Source: a virus
Length of the DNA: 38,448 bases
Direction: 5' to 3' (one strand)
IMG/VR virus record: IMGVR_UViG_3300045996_000681
Coordinates: 1 to 38,448 of that record
A model generated the notes under the pieces. It was not told the origin of the DNA. It saw nothing but the letters and a program-made list of their open reading frames with translations, and did not search any database. Position numbers and translations under genes: made by a program. Positions 6,898 through 13,533 of this stretch are shown piece by piece; positions within the stretch are counted from its first letter, which is position 1, and each line of letters starts with the position of its first letter.

Positions 6898-6977
6898 GCC
6901 GCCTTCTCCTGTCGCTCCACAAGCTCGCGCAGCACGTCCTCGAGGCAGTCCCGCAGCGGGACGGGATCGGGGGTCAC
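6894..6977 (-). CDS. 27-residue mini-gene between rusA and methyltransferase
   Basis: A very short frame starting at GTG 6977 (GTGA overlap with the RusA stop) and ending in a GTGA overlap with the methyltransferase start. The peptide is acidic-helical (DCLEDVLRELVERQEKAA). Its end carries the ribosome site for the methyltransferase. The double perfect overlap is in keeping with the rest of the operon and argues for translation, at least as a coupling cistron; the peptide may have no role of its own. Confidence 0.5.
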   Translation of the reverse strand: MTPDPVPLRDCLEDVLRELVERQEKAA

Positions 6978-7381
6978 GGCGCCACCCCCACGCTGATGGA
7001 CGCGCCCGGCTCATCCCCGTAGACCTTGGTGACGCGCAGCCGGGTCACGAGGGAGTCGTCGTCGATGATGTGCGCCTCGGTCAGGCAGTCCAGGACGAGC
7101 CGCGTGAGCTTGTCGAGGTCGCCGGACGACCGCGTGATAGGCGCGACCCGCTTGGGGGCAGACGCGACTGGCGGGATGTAGAACACGAGCCAGACCTCGA
7201 GCGGGACTCCTTCGAGCGTCTCCCACCCGTGCAGGTCACGCTCCTGTGCGGCGGCGAGGGTCACGGCGGTCTTCCACGCGCCGTTGTTGACCTGCTCGAT
7301 GAGCCGGCCGCGACCGACGTGGCGCAGCGATCCTTTGGGCTTTGGGGTGCCGTGGACGCGGATGTGGCGGATGGCGGTCAC
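6974..7381 (-). CDS. rusA: RusA-like Holliday junction resolvase
   Basis: A 135-residue endonuclease that would cut four-way DNA junctions during phage recombination or replication. The N-terminal GTPKPKGS is the usual RusA start, and the acidic active site is visible as SSGDLDKLTR (D88, D90) and IIDDDSLV (D107-D109), followed by the K-containing strand VTKVYG. Length matches the family (about 120-140). GTG start by GTGA overlap, with AAGGAGG four bases before it. Confidence 0.9.
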   Translation of the reverse strand: MTAIRHIRVHGTPKPKGSLRHVGRGRLIEQVNNGAWKTAVTLAAAQERDLHGWETLEGVPLEVWLVFYIPPVASAPKRVAPITRSSGDLDKLTRLVLDCLTEAHIIDDDSLVTRLRVTKVYGDEPGASISVGVAP

Positions 7382-7983
7382 GACGCCTCCTTGATGGCTG
7401 CACGGCGTGCCTTCTCGTAGGAGAGGCGTGCGGCGCGCACCTCCGGGTCGGCGAGGCGGGAGCGGTCGTAGTGCTTGCGGGCCTGCATGCATGCGGGGCA
7501 GGCGTCCTCGCCGCGGCGCCGGTGGGTGTTGTAGCCGGCGCGTGTGCCGTGCTCGAAGGCGTCGGGGGTGCCGTGTTCCTTCGCGTGCCAGTGGCATGCG
7601 GGGCAGAGCATCTTGGAGCCGGATGCGCGGTGGCGCGCGACACCGTTGGCGGTGCCGACGTCCTTGCCGCAGACGGTCTTGTCGTTGACCTGGCCGCCGA
7701 GGATGGCCCGCTGCTCACGGGTCTTGCCGCCGCGGAGGCCGAACCGGAGCTGGGCGGGCAGCCCGTCCTCCTCGGCGAGTGCGTCGCGCAGGCACGCGGC
7801 CTTGACGGGGCACTCCTCGCAGATGGCGCGGGCCCGGTCGAAGCGCGCTGCCTGTGCCCCCTCGGCGAACCACTGGTCGAGGTCGCCGCCGTCGCAGGCC
7901 GCGGCTTCGTGCCAGTCGACCTTGGGCTCGAGCTCAAGCCGGTTGACGGGCCGGGTCATCGTCTGCGCGCGCTGGGTGGTCAT
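7378..7983 (-). CDS. WhiB-family regulator with extra Cys-rich C-terminal module
   Basis: A 201-residue protein. The first 95 residues are a WhiB domain: C30, C55-x2-C58-x5-C64 to hold a [4Fe-4S] cluster, and the turn FGLRGGKTREQR that follows it. WhiB proteins bind sigma factor A and alter transcription in actinobacteria; phage versions can reprogram the host. Unlike typical WhiB (80-130 residues), this one continues with about 100 residues having C-x2-C (LCPAC) and HGTRAGY...CPAC motifs that resemble the N-terminus of the HTH protein at 8216-9013. ATGA overlap sets the start. Confidence 0.88.
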   Translation of the reverse strand: MTTQRAQTMTRPVNRLELEPKVDWHEAAACDGGDLDQWFAEGAQAARFDRARAICEECPVKAACLRDALAEEDGLPAQLRFGLRGGKTREQRAILGGQVNDKTVCGKDVGTANGVARHRASGSKMLCPACHWHAKEHGTPDAFEHGTRAGYNTHRRRGEDACPACMQARKHYDRSRLADPEVRAARLSYEKARRAAIKEAS

Positions 7984-8219
7984 GCTGCACCTCGCGCGGT
8001 CAAGTAGTGGCGGGCGACCCAGCGGACCGCCTGTCCCGGGGTGAACTCCTTGGTTCCGTCGGGGTAGCGCCGTGTTCCGTCATATGCAACCCCGTACCAG
8101 GCCGTTCTGCTTGCGTTACCGGCGGTGACGCCGCGGCCGACGATGCCGACCGGGCGGCCGTCAACGAGGACGCGAAAGCCGGTTGGGCGCTCGACTGTTG
8201 AGACGATGTGGCTGGTCAT
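7980..8219 (-). CDS. hypothetical protein
   Basis: A 79-residue beta-rich protein (VSTVERPTGFRVLVDGRPVG, then RTAWYGVAYDGTRRYPDGTKEF) with a C-terminal helix. No Cys cluster or membrane segment. ATG at 8219 overlaps the upstream stop by 4 bp and has GAGAGGA upstream. I do not recognise the family; such short all-beta proteins are frequent near WhiB genes in actinophages. Confidence 0.65.
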   Translation of the reverse strand: MTSHIVSTVERPTGFRVLVDGRPVGIVGRGVTAGNASRTAWYGVAYDGTRRYPDGTKEFTPGQAVRWVARHYLTARGAA

Positions 8220-9013
8220 GCTGCGTGTCCTCTCGGGGTGCGGCCGAGCGCTCGCTCGACGGTGGACTGCTTGGCTCCGAGACGGCCGGCGATGGCAGGG
8301 ATGGTGAGGCCCATCTCGGCGAGCTCGCGGGCCTGGTCGGCGATGGTGGGCTCCTGGTAGCCAGCGCCGGACGGACGCGCGGCGGGGTCGTCGATGGTGG
8401 CGTCGTTCCAGGCGAGCGGAGGCGCCCATCCGTTGCGCTGGGCGTGCTGGATGGTCCGAGTGCGGGAGGCCCGGTCGTACCGGGCCCGGCCGGGGGGCGG
8501 CGTCATGGAGAGGGCCCGGTAGGCGGCGTTGATGCGGGCGGCGGTCGAGGCCGTGACGTGGGTGCGGTCGCCGTGCGCTAGGCGCTGCACTTGGTCCCGG
8601 TGCGTGCCGGTGGCCTGTGCGATGCGGCCGAAGGAGTAGCCGAGTGCGGCGAGCGCTTGGATGCGCCGCTGGGTGCCGGTGGCGCCGATGCGCAACCAGC
8701 CTTCGGGGGCGCTGGCGGGGGTGATGGCGAGGATCGCCCGCGCGGTCTCGGGGCGGATCTTCGTGCGCGTCGGGATGCGGGACAGCGCGGAGGTTGCGAG
8801 GCCGCTTGCCGCGGACAGGGCCCCCCACGACATGCCGGTCCGGCGGAGGGTGGCGAGGTGCGCGGCCGCTAGGTCGGGGTTGACCCATGTGGCACCGCCG
8901 CGAAGGCGGTAGAGCTTGCATGCTCGGGAGTTTGCTGCGGTGCACGCTTCGCACGCGCAGCCGGCCTGGTACCGGGCTCGGGTGCCGTGCGGCTTGGTGG
9001 TGTTGATCGTCAC
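8216..9013 (-). CDS. helix-turn-helix DNA-binding protein with N-terminal Cys module
   Basis: A 265-residue protein. It begins with HGTRARYQAGCACEAC, a zinc-like module of the kind also present at the C-terminus of the WhiB protein next door. The rest has at least three helix-turn-helix-like segments: MSWGALSAASGLATSALSRI (about 60-80), YSFGRIAQATGTHRDQVQRL (about 125-145) and LTIPAIAGRLGAKQSTVERAL near the C-terminus. This repeated-HTH layout fits a transcription regulator. ATGA overlap with the upstream gene fixes the start. The regulated targets cannot be read from sequence. Confidence 0.75.
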   Translation of the reverse strand: MTINTTKPHGTRARYQAGCACEACTAANSRACKLYRLRGGATWVNPDLAAAHLATLRRTGMSWGALSAASGLATSALSRIPTRTKIRPETARAILAITPASAPEGWLRIGATGTQRRIQALAALGYSFGRIAQATGTHRDQVQRLAHGDRTHVTASTAARINAAYRALSMTPPPGRARYDRASRTRTIQHAQRNGWAPPLAWNDATIDDPAARPSGAGYQEPTIADQARELAEMGLTIPAIAGRLGAKQSTVERALGRTPRGHAA

Positions 9014-9543
9014 GCGGGCTCACCGGCCTGGGCCTTGAGCTCGGCGATGCGGGCCTCGATGCGTGCGCGTCGGCCGGCGTCGGACGTCTTCCACATGGCG
9101 CGGAGGGCGGTGGTGTCGGTTGCGGTGGCGATGTCGTCGACGAGGGCGGGCGTGTCGGGCAGCGGCTCGACGATGAACATCTGGCTCTTGCCGCGGGAGA
9201 CGAGCAGCGGGACCGACAGTCGCTTGCCGCCGGGCAGGTGACTCATGTGCGAGATGCGCGTACCGCCCGTGCGCTCCTTCCCGAATGACACGTCGGGGTC
9301 GAAGTACAGGGTGACGCGGCGCCCGGTCCAGGTCTTCGAGTCGGTTCCCCATCCTGCGGCGAGCAGCCGGCGCATGCCCTTGCTGGGACGCCACACGCGG
9401 GGGAACTCGGCGAAGGAGACGCTGACGGGCTGCTCGTCCGTGCCGGGGGAGACGCCGGTGATGGTGAAGGTGCGCGGGCCGGCGACAAGTTCGATGGCGT
9501 CGAGCTGGTCGGACTTGGGGGCGAGGGAGTCGGTGATATCCAC
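9010..9543 (-). CDS. conserved actinophage protein paired with exonuclease
   Basis: A 177-residue protein starting DITDSLAPKSDQLDA, a start seen in many actinophage proteins coded beside YqaJ-type exonucleases. The middle is beta-rich (TGRRVTLYFDPDVSFG, then GGTRISHMSHL), followed by a helical tail. The pairing suggests a DNA-recombination partner, for example a single-strand binding or annealing-type protein, but no RecT or SSB signature is visible. GTG start four bases past the exonuclease stop codon; the ribosome site is weak, so coupling is likely. Confidence 0.7.
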   Translation of the reverse strand: MDITDSLAPKSDQLDAIELVAGPRTFTITGVSPGTDEQPVSVSFAEFPRVWRPSKGMRRLLAAGWGTDSKTWTGRRVTLYFDPDVSFGKERTGGTRISHMSHLPGGKRLSVPLLVSRGKSQMFIVEPLPDTPALVDDIATATDTTALRAMWKTSDAGRRARIEARIAELKAQAGEPA

Positions 9544-9546
9544 TGG

Positions 9547-10224
9547 TCAGAACCTGATTTCCGCGTCGTAGGTGTTGCGCTCGGTGGCGGGCAGGCCGGC
9601 CGACTCGGTCTGGTAGTCGCGGACCGCGTTGCCGATCGCCTCCTCCGCAAGTTCGACAGCGGCGATGATGGCGTCGTCCCATCGGGGGTCTCGGTGCACG
9701 CGGCCGACCCAGAGCGCCATGCCACCGCAGAAGGACACGTAGTCGCACCACTGGCGGTCGGCGACGAGCATCCCCGTGTGCATCTGCGCAAGGTTCTCGA
9801 GTGGGGGCTTGTCTGCGAGGATGGTGGCGAGGTGCTTCTTGGGCCGACGCGACTTGATCTCGATTAGGCCGTCGTCACCGACGAGGCCGTCGGGGGAGTA
9901 GCCGATCGGGTAGCCCCAGTCGTCGCGGACCATGAGCCCGGTCTCGGTCACGGGCGCGTAGTGCTCGGCGTACAAGGCGCGAGCGACGGGCTCATCGAGG
10001 GTGCCGCGCATCATGTCGTCCGTGACGTAGACGGGGTCGGACCATCCGGTGATGCGCTCGGCCGCAAGGAGCAGGGTCAGCGCGCGGGAGTAGTCGTTGG
10101 ACGCCGGCTTAATGGTCTTCGGGGTGATGAGCTGGCCGACGACGGACGCGGTCACGATGCCGCGACGTGCCGCCAGCCACTCCTCGGAGCCCTGGACGAG
10201 GTCGTTGTAGACGTGGAGGGTCAT
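9547..10224 (-). CDS. YqaJ/RecB-family exonuclease
   Basis: A 225-residue nuclease of the lambda-exonuclease/YqaJ type that would resect double-stranded DNA for recombination. It starts with the family-typical GSEEWLAARRG (12-22). The metal site is formed by E78, D112 (GYSPDG) and E122-x-K124 (IEIKSRR), with Q147 in QMHTGM as the usual fourth motif. ATG at 10224 in a 4-bp overlap. Together with the following gene and RusA it forms a recombination set. Confidence 0.9.
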   Translation of the reverse strand: MTLHVYNDLVQGSEEWLAARRGIVTASVVGQLITPKTIKPASNDYSRALTLLLAAERITGWSDPVYVTDDMMRGTLDEPVARALYAEHYAPVTETGLMVRDDWGYPIGYSPDGLVGDDGLIEIKSRRPKKHLATILADKPPLENLAQMHTGMLVADRQWCDYVSFCGGMALWVGRVHRDPRWDDAIIAAVELAEEAIGNAVRDYQTESAGLPATERNTYDAEIRF

Positions 10225-10463
10225 CGGGGTTCTCCCTTGCTTGTGGTGTAGTCGAGGAGCCCGGCGTCGTACAGCGCGAGGGCGACGTGCTCGGTGTGGT
10301 CGAGCTCGGCCCGGGCGTTGCAGGAGCAGTCGGGTCCGGGGATGAGGCGGTGGCGCGCGAGGACGGCGGCTGCGTCAACGGCGACGTTCGGCAGGTCGAC
10401 AGGGGTGAACCGGTCTTCGTGGTGCTCGACGTCGAGGGAATCGCGGAAGTCCAGGGCGGTCAT
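10221..10463 (-). CDS. hypothetical protein
   Basis: An 80-residue protein: acidic N-terminus, then a helical stretch with CSCNAR and DHTEHVALALYDAGLL. It resembles short helical actinophage proteins of unknown role. Start ATG 10463 is fixed by the ATGA overlap with the HNH gene, and its stop overlaps the exonuclease start in the same way. Confidence 0.65.
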   Translation of the reverse strand: MTALDFRDSLDVEHHEDRFTPVDLPNVAVDAAAVLARHRLIPGPDCSCNARAELDHTEHVALALYDAGLLDYTTSKGEPR

Positions 10464-10906
10464 GCGGCCACCGCCCTGGATCGCGCGGCTGCACGGCGCT
10501 GGACCTCGCGCTTGCAGATCCGACAAGCCCGGGCCCCGTCGCGCCGGAGGTACGTGTTCTGCTCGTCGTACGGATGGCCGTGAATGCAGTGCGTCTTGGC
10601 CGCGTTCTGAGCTGTGATGCCCGCGCCGCGCAGGACGTTCGTTCGGTTCGTGACTGGCTCGAGATGCGCGGGGTTGATGCACCTGCGGTTGCGGCAGAGA
10701 TGGTCGATCGTCAGGCCCTCGGGAATCGGCCCGACATGCAGCTCGTACGAGGCCCTGTGAGCCATGAGGTAAGAGCGGTTGCCGCGCCAGAGCAGCCCGT
10801 ACCCATCGGCATTGGTGGCCGCAGTCCACAACCAGCAGCCGGATTCTGCGACCTCGTGGCTGGTGGCGATGACGTCGCGCACGGGACGCCGTCGCAGCCC
10901 GCTCAT
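10460..10906 (-). CDS. HNH endonuclease (homing-type)
   Basis: A 148-residue HNH_3-type nuclease. The core reads MAHRASYELH, IDHLCRNRRCINPAHLEPV (His plus two Cys and the NPxHL signature), and the C-terminus has a separate Cys/His module, HCIHGHPYD...NTY...RACRIC. The same C-terminal module is present in the HNH protein at 25660-26196, so the two are related. It is built into the operon with ATGA overlaps, unlike a recent insertion. Could be a homing endonuclease or a repair/packaging nuclease. Confidence 0.85.
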   Translation of the reverse strand: MSGLRRRPVRDVIATSHEVAESGCWLWTAATNADGYGLLWRGNRSYLMAHRASYELHVGPIPEGLTIDHLCRNRRCINPAHLEPVTNRTNVLRGAGITAQNAAKTHCIHGHPYDEQNTYLRRDGARACRICKREVQRRAAARSRAVAA

Positions 10907-11235
10907 CGCCGCGCCCCGATCCCGTACAGCGCGAAGACGCAGCCGCCGCACAGGACGATCGCCGCCGCCCGCTCCGGAGCCGACTCGGCCAGCCAGGCGA
11001 TGAGGCCCATGACGACGGCGAGCATGATGAGGAACGCCGACGCGAGACCACGCAGCGCCTCGCCGGCTTTCTGGTCGACGAACCGGGACACGTCGTCGTC
11101 GGGCTCATCGTCCGGCTCGGGCTCGAGGGGGTCGGGGGTGTGAGCCATCGTCAGGGCGGCGGCGACGAGGGCGTGAAAGTCGATGGGGTCGCCGGTCTCC
11201 TGGTAGCGGCGGCGGAGTGCGTCGATGTCGTTCAT
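10903..11235 (-). CDS. small membrane protein with two transmembrane segments
   Basis: A 110-residue protein with an acidic, Pro-rich first half and two hydrophobic segments (about 67-87 and 91-108), separated by a short charged turn. It would sit in the cytoplasmic membrane with most of the acidic part on one side. The ATG at 11235 has only a weak purine site (GTGAAGAC). Membrane proteins in early operons near the repressor are often superinfection exclusion factors; nothing in the sequence proves this. Confidence 0.65.
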   Translation of the reverse strand: MNDIDALRRRYQETGDPIDFHALVAAALTMAHTPDPLEPEPDDEPDDDVSRFVDQKAGEALRGLASAFLIMLAVVMGLIAWLAESAPERAAAIVLCGGCVFALYGIGARR

Positions 11236-11240
11236 TGTCT

Positions 11241-11384
11241 TCACGCCCAGACGAGGTTGTTGGTGGCGACGTCGATGGCGACGAGCGCGCGGGTGGGGTC
11301 GAACGGGGACACGGAGTCGAAGGCGTGGTAGTCGCCGTCGCAGAGGAGCTCGCGCTCGAGGGTGCTGACGCCGGCGGAGATCAC
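11241..11384 (-). CDS. hypothetical 47-residue protein
   Basis: A short frame that starts at GTG 11384, overlapping the upstream stop as GTGA, and stops six bases before the next gene's ATG. The peptide is well balanced in composition (STLERELLCDGDYHAFDSV, then RALVAIDVATNNLVWA), with alternating hydrophobic strands, unlike an antisense frame. No family recognised. Confidence 0.6.
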   Translation of the reverse strand: MISAGVSTLERELLCDGDYHAFDSVSPFDPTRALVAIDVATNNLVWA

Positions 11385-11593
11385 GCGGCACGCTCCTCAG
11401 TGAGCGGCGCGGCGAGGGCGTCGAGGCGGGCGAAGGTCCGGATGTCGACTGCATAGGGCTGCTCGGGCCAGGTGCCGGTCGCGAGGACGGTTGCGTCGAA
11501 CAGCGGCGTCTCGGACTCGTTCGTCGGGCCGAGGCGGTAGACGTCTGCGGCACGGGTGGCGTACGGGGTGGTCTTCTTGCGGCGGAGGAACAT
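11381..11593 (-). CDS. hypothetical 70-residue protein
   Basis: A 70-residue protein with a basic start (MFLRRKKTTPYATRAADVYRL would be the first part) and strands in the second half. The ATG at 11593 is preceded by AAAGAAG at some distance, a weak ribosome site. The 74 bases before it hold no gene but do hold one of three copies of the motif TCTGGCTGG, near other gene starts in this region. Confidence 0.55.
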   Translation of the reverse strand: MFLRRKKTTPYATRAADVYRLGPTNESETPLFDATVLATGTWPEQPYAVDIRTFARLDALAAPLTEERAA

Positions 11594-11667
11594 GGCCTAG
11601 GCTTCTTTCTGTCGGTGGCGTCGCCCTGTGGTCTGGCTGGCTTAGGGGCGGCGCCGCTGTTCGTTTG

Positions 11668-11889
11668 TTAGGCGTCGTGTGACCAGTAGCGGTCGGTGTC
11701 GTGGTTCCCGGCCCATGCGTCGCGGAACGGTGCCGGGGTGACGTCGGGTGGGATCTCGCCGGGGACCCACATCCACTGGGGGGCGCCGGTGGGGTGTGTG
11801 GGTTCGCCATCCAGTGTGTCGGGGTGGTCTGACATTGGCAGGACGGGCGGTGTGAGCCTGCGGACGATCCGCGGTGTGATCCGGTTCAT
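11668..11889 (-). CDS. hypothetical 73-residue protein
   Basis: A Pro/Trp-rich protein (QWMWVPGEIPPDVTPAPF) with a His/Asp-rich tail, preceded by a basic start. ATG 11889 overlaps the repressor stop by 4 bp, so it is expressed with the repressor; an internal ATG at residue 19 is an alternative start. Because it lies directly behind the repressor it may belong to the immunity region. Function unknown. Confidence 0.55.
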   Translation of the reverse strand: MNRITPRIVRRLTPPVLPMSDHPDTLDGEPTHPTGAPQWMWVPGEIPPDVTPAPFRDAWAGNHDTDRYWSHDA

Positions 11890-12119
11890 CGCTGGATCCC
11901 GTTGTTCGCGGCGGTGGACTGGATCTCGAGGCTGGTGGTGCCGAGGACGCTCGCGATCTTGTCGAGTTCGTCGAGGTCGAATGCCTTCATCCCGTTGAGT
12001 CGGCGGGAGAGGGTTGCGCGGGGGATGCCGGTGGTGGTGGCGAGGTCGCGGAAGCTGATGCCGGCGATGGTGATGCGGCGCTGGACTTCCTTCGCGACTC
12101 GTGTCTGGCTGGGTGTCAT
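11886..12119 (-). CDS. small XRE-family HTH regulator, candidate immunity repressor
   Basis: A 77-residue DNA-binding protein of Cro/C1 type. The HTH lies at about residues 21-45 (GISFRDLATTTGIPRATLSRRLNG), followed by a helix DLDELDKIASVLG. This is essentially one domain, Cro-sized, so it may be either a repressor or a Cro-like antagonist. The ATG at 12119 has no Shine-Dalgarno; a TTGACA box with ideal spacing would place the transcript start at or next to the ATG, so a leaderless mRNA is likely. A perfect inverted repeat sits in that promoter. Location beside the divergent recombinase module fits an immunity switch. Confidence 0.75.
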   Translation of the reverse strand: MTPSQTRVAKEVQRRITIAGISFRDLATTTGIPRATLSRRLNGMKAFDLDELDKIASVLGTTSLEIQSTAANNGIQR

Positions 12120-12125
12120 GAGTAC

Positions 12126-12154
12126 AGCGTGGCCCATTTGGGCCGGGGTGTCAA
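12126..12154 (-). promoter_or_regulatory. repressor promoter with inverted-repeat operator
   Basis: On the minus strand, a TTGACA -35 box (12154-12149) is followed after exactly 17 bases by a poor -10 (CACGCT, 12131-12126), six bases before the ATG. The spacer holds a perfect inverted repeat GGCCC-N4-GGGCC (12131-12144). Occupied by a protein, it would block the promoter, so autoregulation by the HTH protein is likely. The same repeat occurs at 23229-23242. Confidence 0.6.
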
Positions 12155-12498
12155 GGGTGAGATTCCTCGAGGATCGCCGACACCCGGTTGAGCTGGTCGG
12201 TCGTGAGCGCGTCGGCCCAGTTCCCGAATCGGGTGAGGCCACGCAGGCGGTCGCGGGCGGCACGGAGGTCGTCGTGTGCGGCGAGAGACTCGGTCGTGAA
12301 GATGCGCTGGGCGTTGTGCGTCACGCCCTTCTCTCGCCCACTGTCGGCGTGGAACGCCGTCTCACTGCCCCACGCGTTCGCGATGTAGACGTAGGTCCGT
12401 CCGACGCGGGAGATGAGGGCGGCCTTGTCCTCGACCCCCTTGTAGACGGGCCGACGGAGGATGACCTCTTGCCCGACGTGCCACTGCTGAATGCTCAC
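12151..12498 (-). CDS. hypothetical protein, beta-barrel-like N-terminus
   Basis: A 115-residue protein, first gene of the leftward early transcript. Residues 1-45 (QQWHVGQEVILRR, ALISRVGRTYVYIAN) look like a small SH3/KOW-type beta barrel; the rest is helical with Arg-rich AARDRLRGLTRFGNWADAL. GTG start with AAGGAG five bases upstream. Its stop codon lies inside the -35 box of the repressor promoter. Similar proteins are common and uncharacterised in actinophages; nucleic-acid binding is a guess. Confidence 0.7.
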   Translation of the reverse strand: MSIQQWHVGQEVILRRPVYKGVEDKAALISRVGRTYVYIANAWGSETAFHADSGREKGVTHNAQRIFTTESLAAHDDLRAARDRLRGLTRFGNWADALTTDQLNRVSAILEESHP

Positions 12499-12538
12499 GG
12501 TGTCTCCTTGGTGTGTCTGGCTGGCGTGGCCCTAACGG

Positions 12539-12566
12539 TCGACAGGGCTACGGGTGGTGCTACTCT
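12539..12566 (+). promoter_or_regulatory. promoter of the recombinase operon
   Basis: TCGACA (12539-12544) and TACTCT (12561-12566) are separated by 16 bases, close to the actinobacterial housekeeping consensus. A degenerate copy of the repressor-type repeat (GGCCC-TAAC-GGTCG, 12528-12541) overlaps the -35 side. Downstream, CCCACC/GGTGGG (12586-12591 with 12597-12602) can form a leader hairpin before the first gene. The region also separates the two divergent operons and would be a natural place for attP, but no att core is recognisable. Confidence 0.5.
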
Positions 12567-12633
12567 GGCAGCGTATACCAAAGCGCCCACCAACGGGGTG
12601 GGATGCTCGATCCGAACGGGAAAGCGGGAACCA

Positions 12634-12807
12634 ATGTTGTCAACGCGCGACATCTCGCACGACACGGTCAAGGCGATCTCGTGGCTGCTGGGCTACGACC
12701 CCGACGACGTGACCATGATCCGCGTGGAGCCGCTTGAGGTACGGGCGTTCCTCAAGTCCGCCGCGGATCACCACCCGGTCGTTCACTACGTGGCGCGTGA
12801 AGGATGA
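12634..12807 (+). CDS. 57-residue protein coupled to the recombinase
   Basis: A small acidic protein (DISHDTVKAISWLLGYDPDDV, then VEPLEVRAFLKSAADHH) with helical character. It starts at ATG 12634 with a moderate purine stretch upstream and ends in a 4-bp ATGA overlap with the recombinase start. The coupling suggests a partner such as a recombination directionality factor, but it has no HTH and no known excisionase pattern. Confidence 0.6.
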   Translation: MLSTRDISHDTVKAISWLLGYDPDDVTMIRVEPLEVRAFLKSAADHHPVVHYVAREG

Positions 12808-13433
12808 GGGCGCTCGGGTACCTGCGGGTCAGCACAGCCGAGCAGGGCGACTCCCGCGCCGGCCTCGAGTCCCAGGAACGCGTCATCCGAGACGAGTGCA
12901 CCCGCCGCGGCTGGGAGCTCGTGGACATCCGTCGTGACGTGGCGTCGGGGAAGTCGATGCGGCACCGGCCCGAACTCGCGAAGACGCTGCGTGCGCTTGC
13001 GGCCGGGGAGGCGGATGCACTCGTCGTCGCCAAGCTCGACCGGCTGTCGCGCTCCGTTCTCGACTTCGCCTCGGTCATGGAGACCGCGCAGGAGCAGAAG
13101 TGGTCGCTCGTCGTCCTCGACCTAGGCGTCGACACCACGTCGACGAACGGGAAGCTCATCGCGCACATCATGATTGCGCTCGCCCAGTGGGAGCGGGAGC
13201 TCATCGGCGACCGCACCCGGTCTGCACTGCGTGCGGTGCGCGCTCGAGGGACTCGCCTCGGCCGGCCGTCCGGGGTCACGGAGGACACGGTGCGGCTCAT
13301 CCGTACCCTGCGGCGGACGGGGATGTCGTGGCAGCGGATCGCGGACGCACTCACGTCGGAGGGTGTGGCGACGGCGCAGGGTGGGCGGTGGCACGCGGCG
13401 ACCGTGCGGAAGGTGCACGACAAGGCGGCCTAG
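12804..13433 (+). CDS. serine recombinase, resolvase-sized
   Basis: A 209-residue site-specific recombinase. The catalytic serine is S10 in YLRVSTAEQ, with the family Arg residues in KLDRLSRSVLDF (around 73-84) and ERELIGDRTRSAL (around 132-144). The C-terminus is a short HTH domain (GRPSGVTEDTVRLIRTLRRTG, then SWQRIADALTSEGV) of the resolvase/invertase type. Large serine integrases have 450-600 residues, so this is unusually small for a phage integrase, yet it is the only recombinase in the window and sits in the standard integrase position. It may integrate the phage or only resolve or invert DNA. Confidence 0.88.
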   Translation: MRALGYLRVSTAEQGDSRAGLESQERVIRDECTRRGWELVDIRRDVASGKSMRHRPELAKTLRALAAGEADALVVAKLDRLSRSVLDFASVMETAQEQKWSLVVLDLGVDTTSTNGKLIAHIMIALAQWERELIGDRTRSALRAVRARGTRLGRPSGVTEDTVRLIRTLRRTGMSWQRIADALTSEGVATAQGGRWHAATVRKVHDKAA

Positions 13434-13528
13434 CTCTGGGTGGCGGCGCGATACTGGGCGCGTAGGCGTTCGTTGCGCGCCAGGCGGCGGCACTCGGCAC
13501 TGCACCACTTCGGCCAGCATCGAAGGAG
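13430..13528 (-). pseudogene. possible 3' remnant of a zinc-finger gene
   Basis: On the minus strand the last 30 codons before a TAG at 13430 read CWPKWCSAECRRLARNERLRAQ, a pattern typical of the C-terminus of small phage zinc-finger proteins (fCS-x2-Crr...). No in-frame start exists near it, and further upstream the frame runs antisense to the DUF6221 gene. It may be what is left of a gene cut by arrival of the recombinase module. Chance is an alternative. Confidence 0.3.
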
Positions 13529-13533
13529 TTCTG

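Noticed and set aside
12586-12602. CCCACC/GGTGGG hairpin in the recombinase leader as an attP core
   Set aside because: It is short and has no flanking arms or known att features; more likely a leader hairpin.
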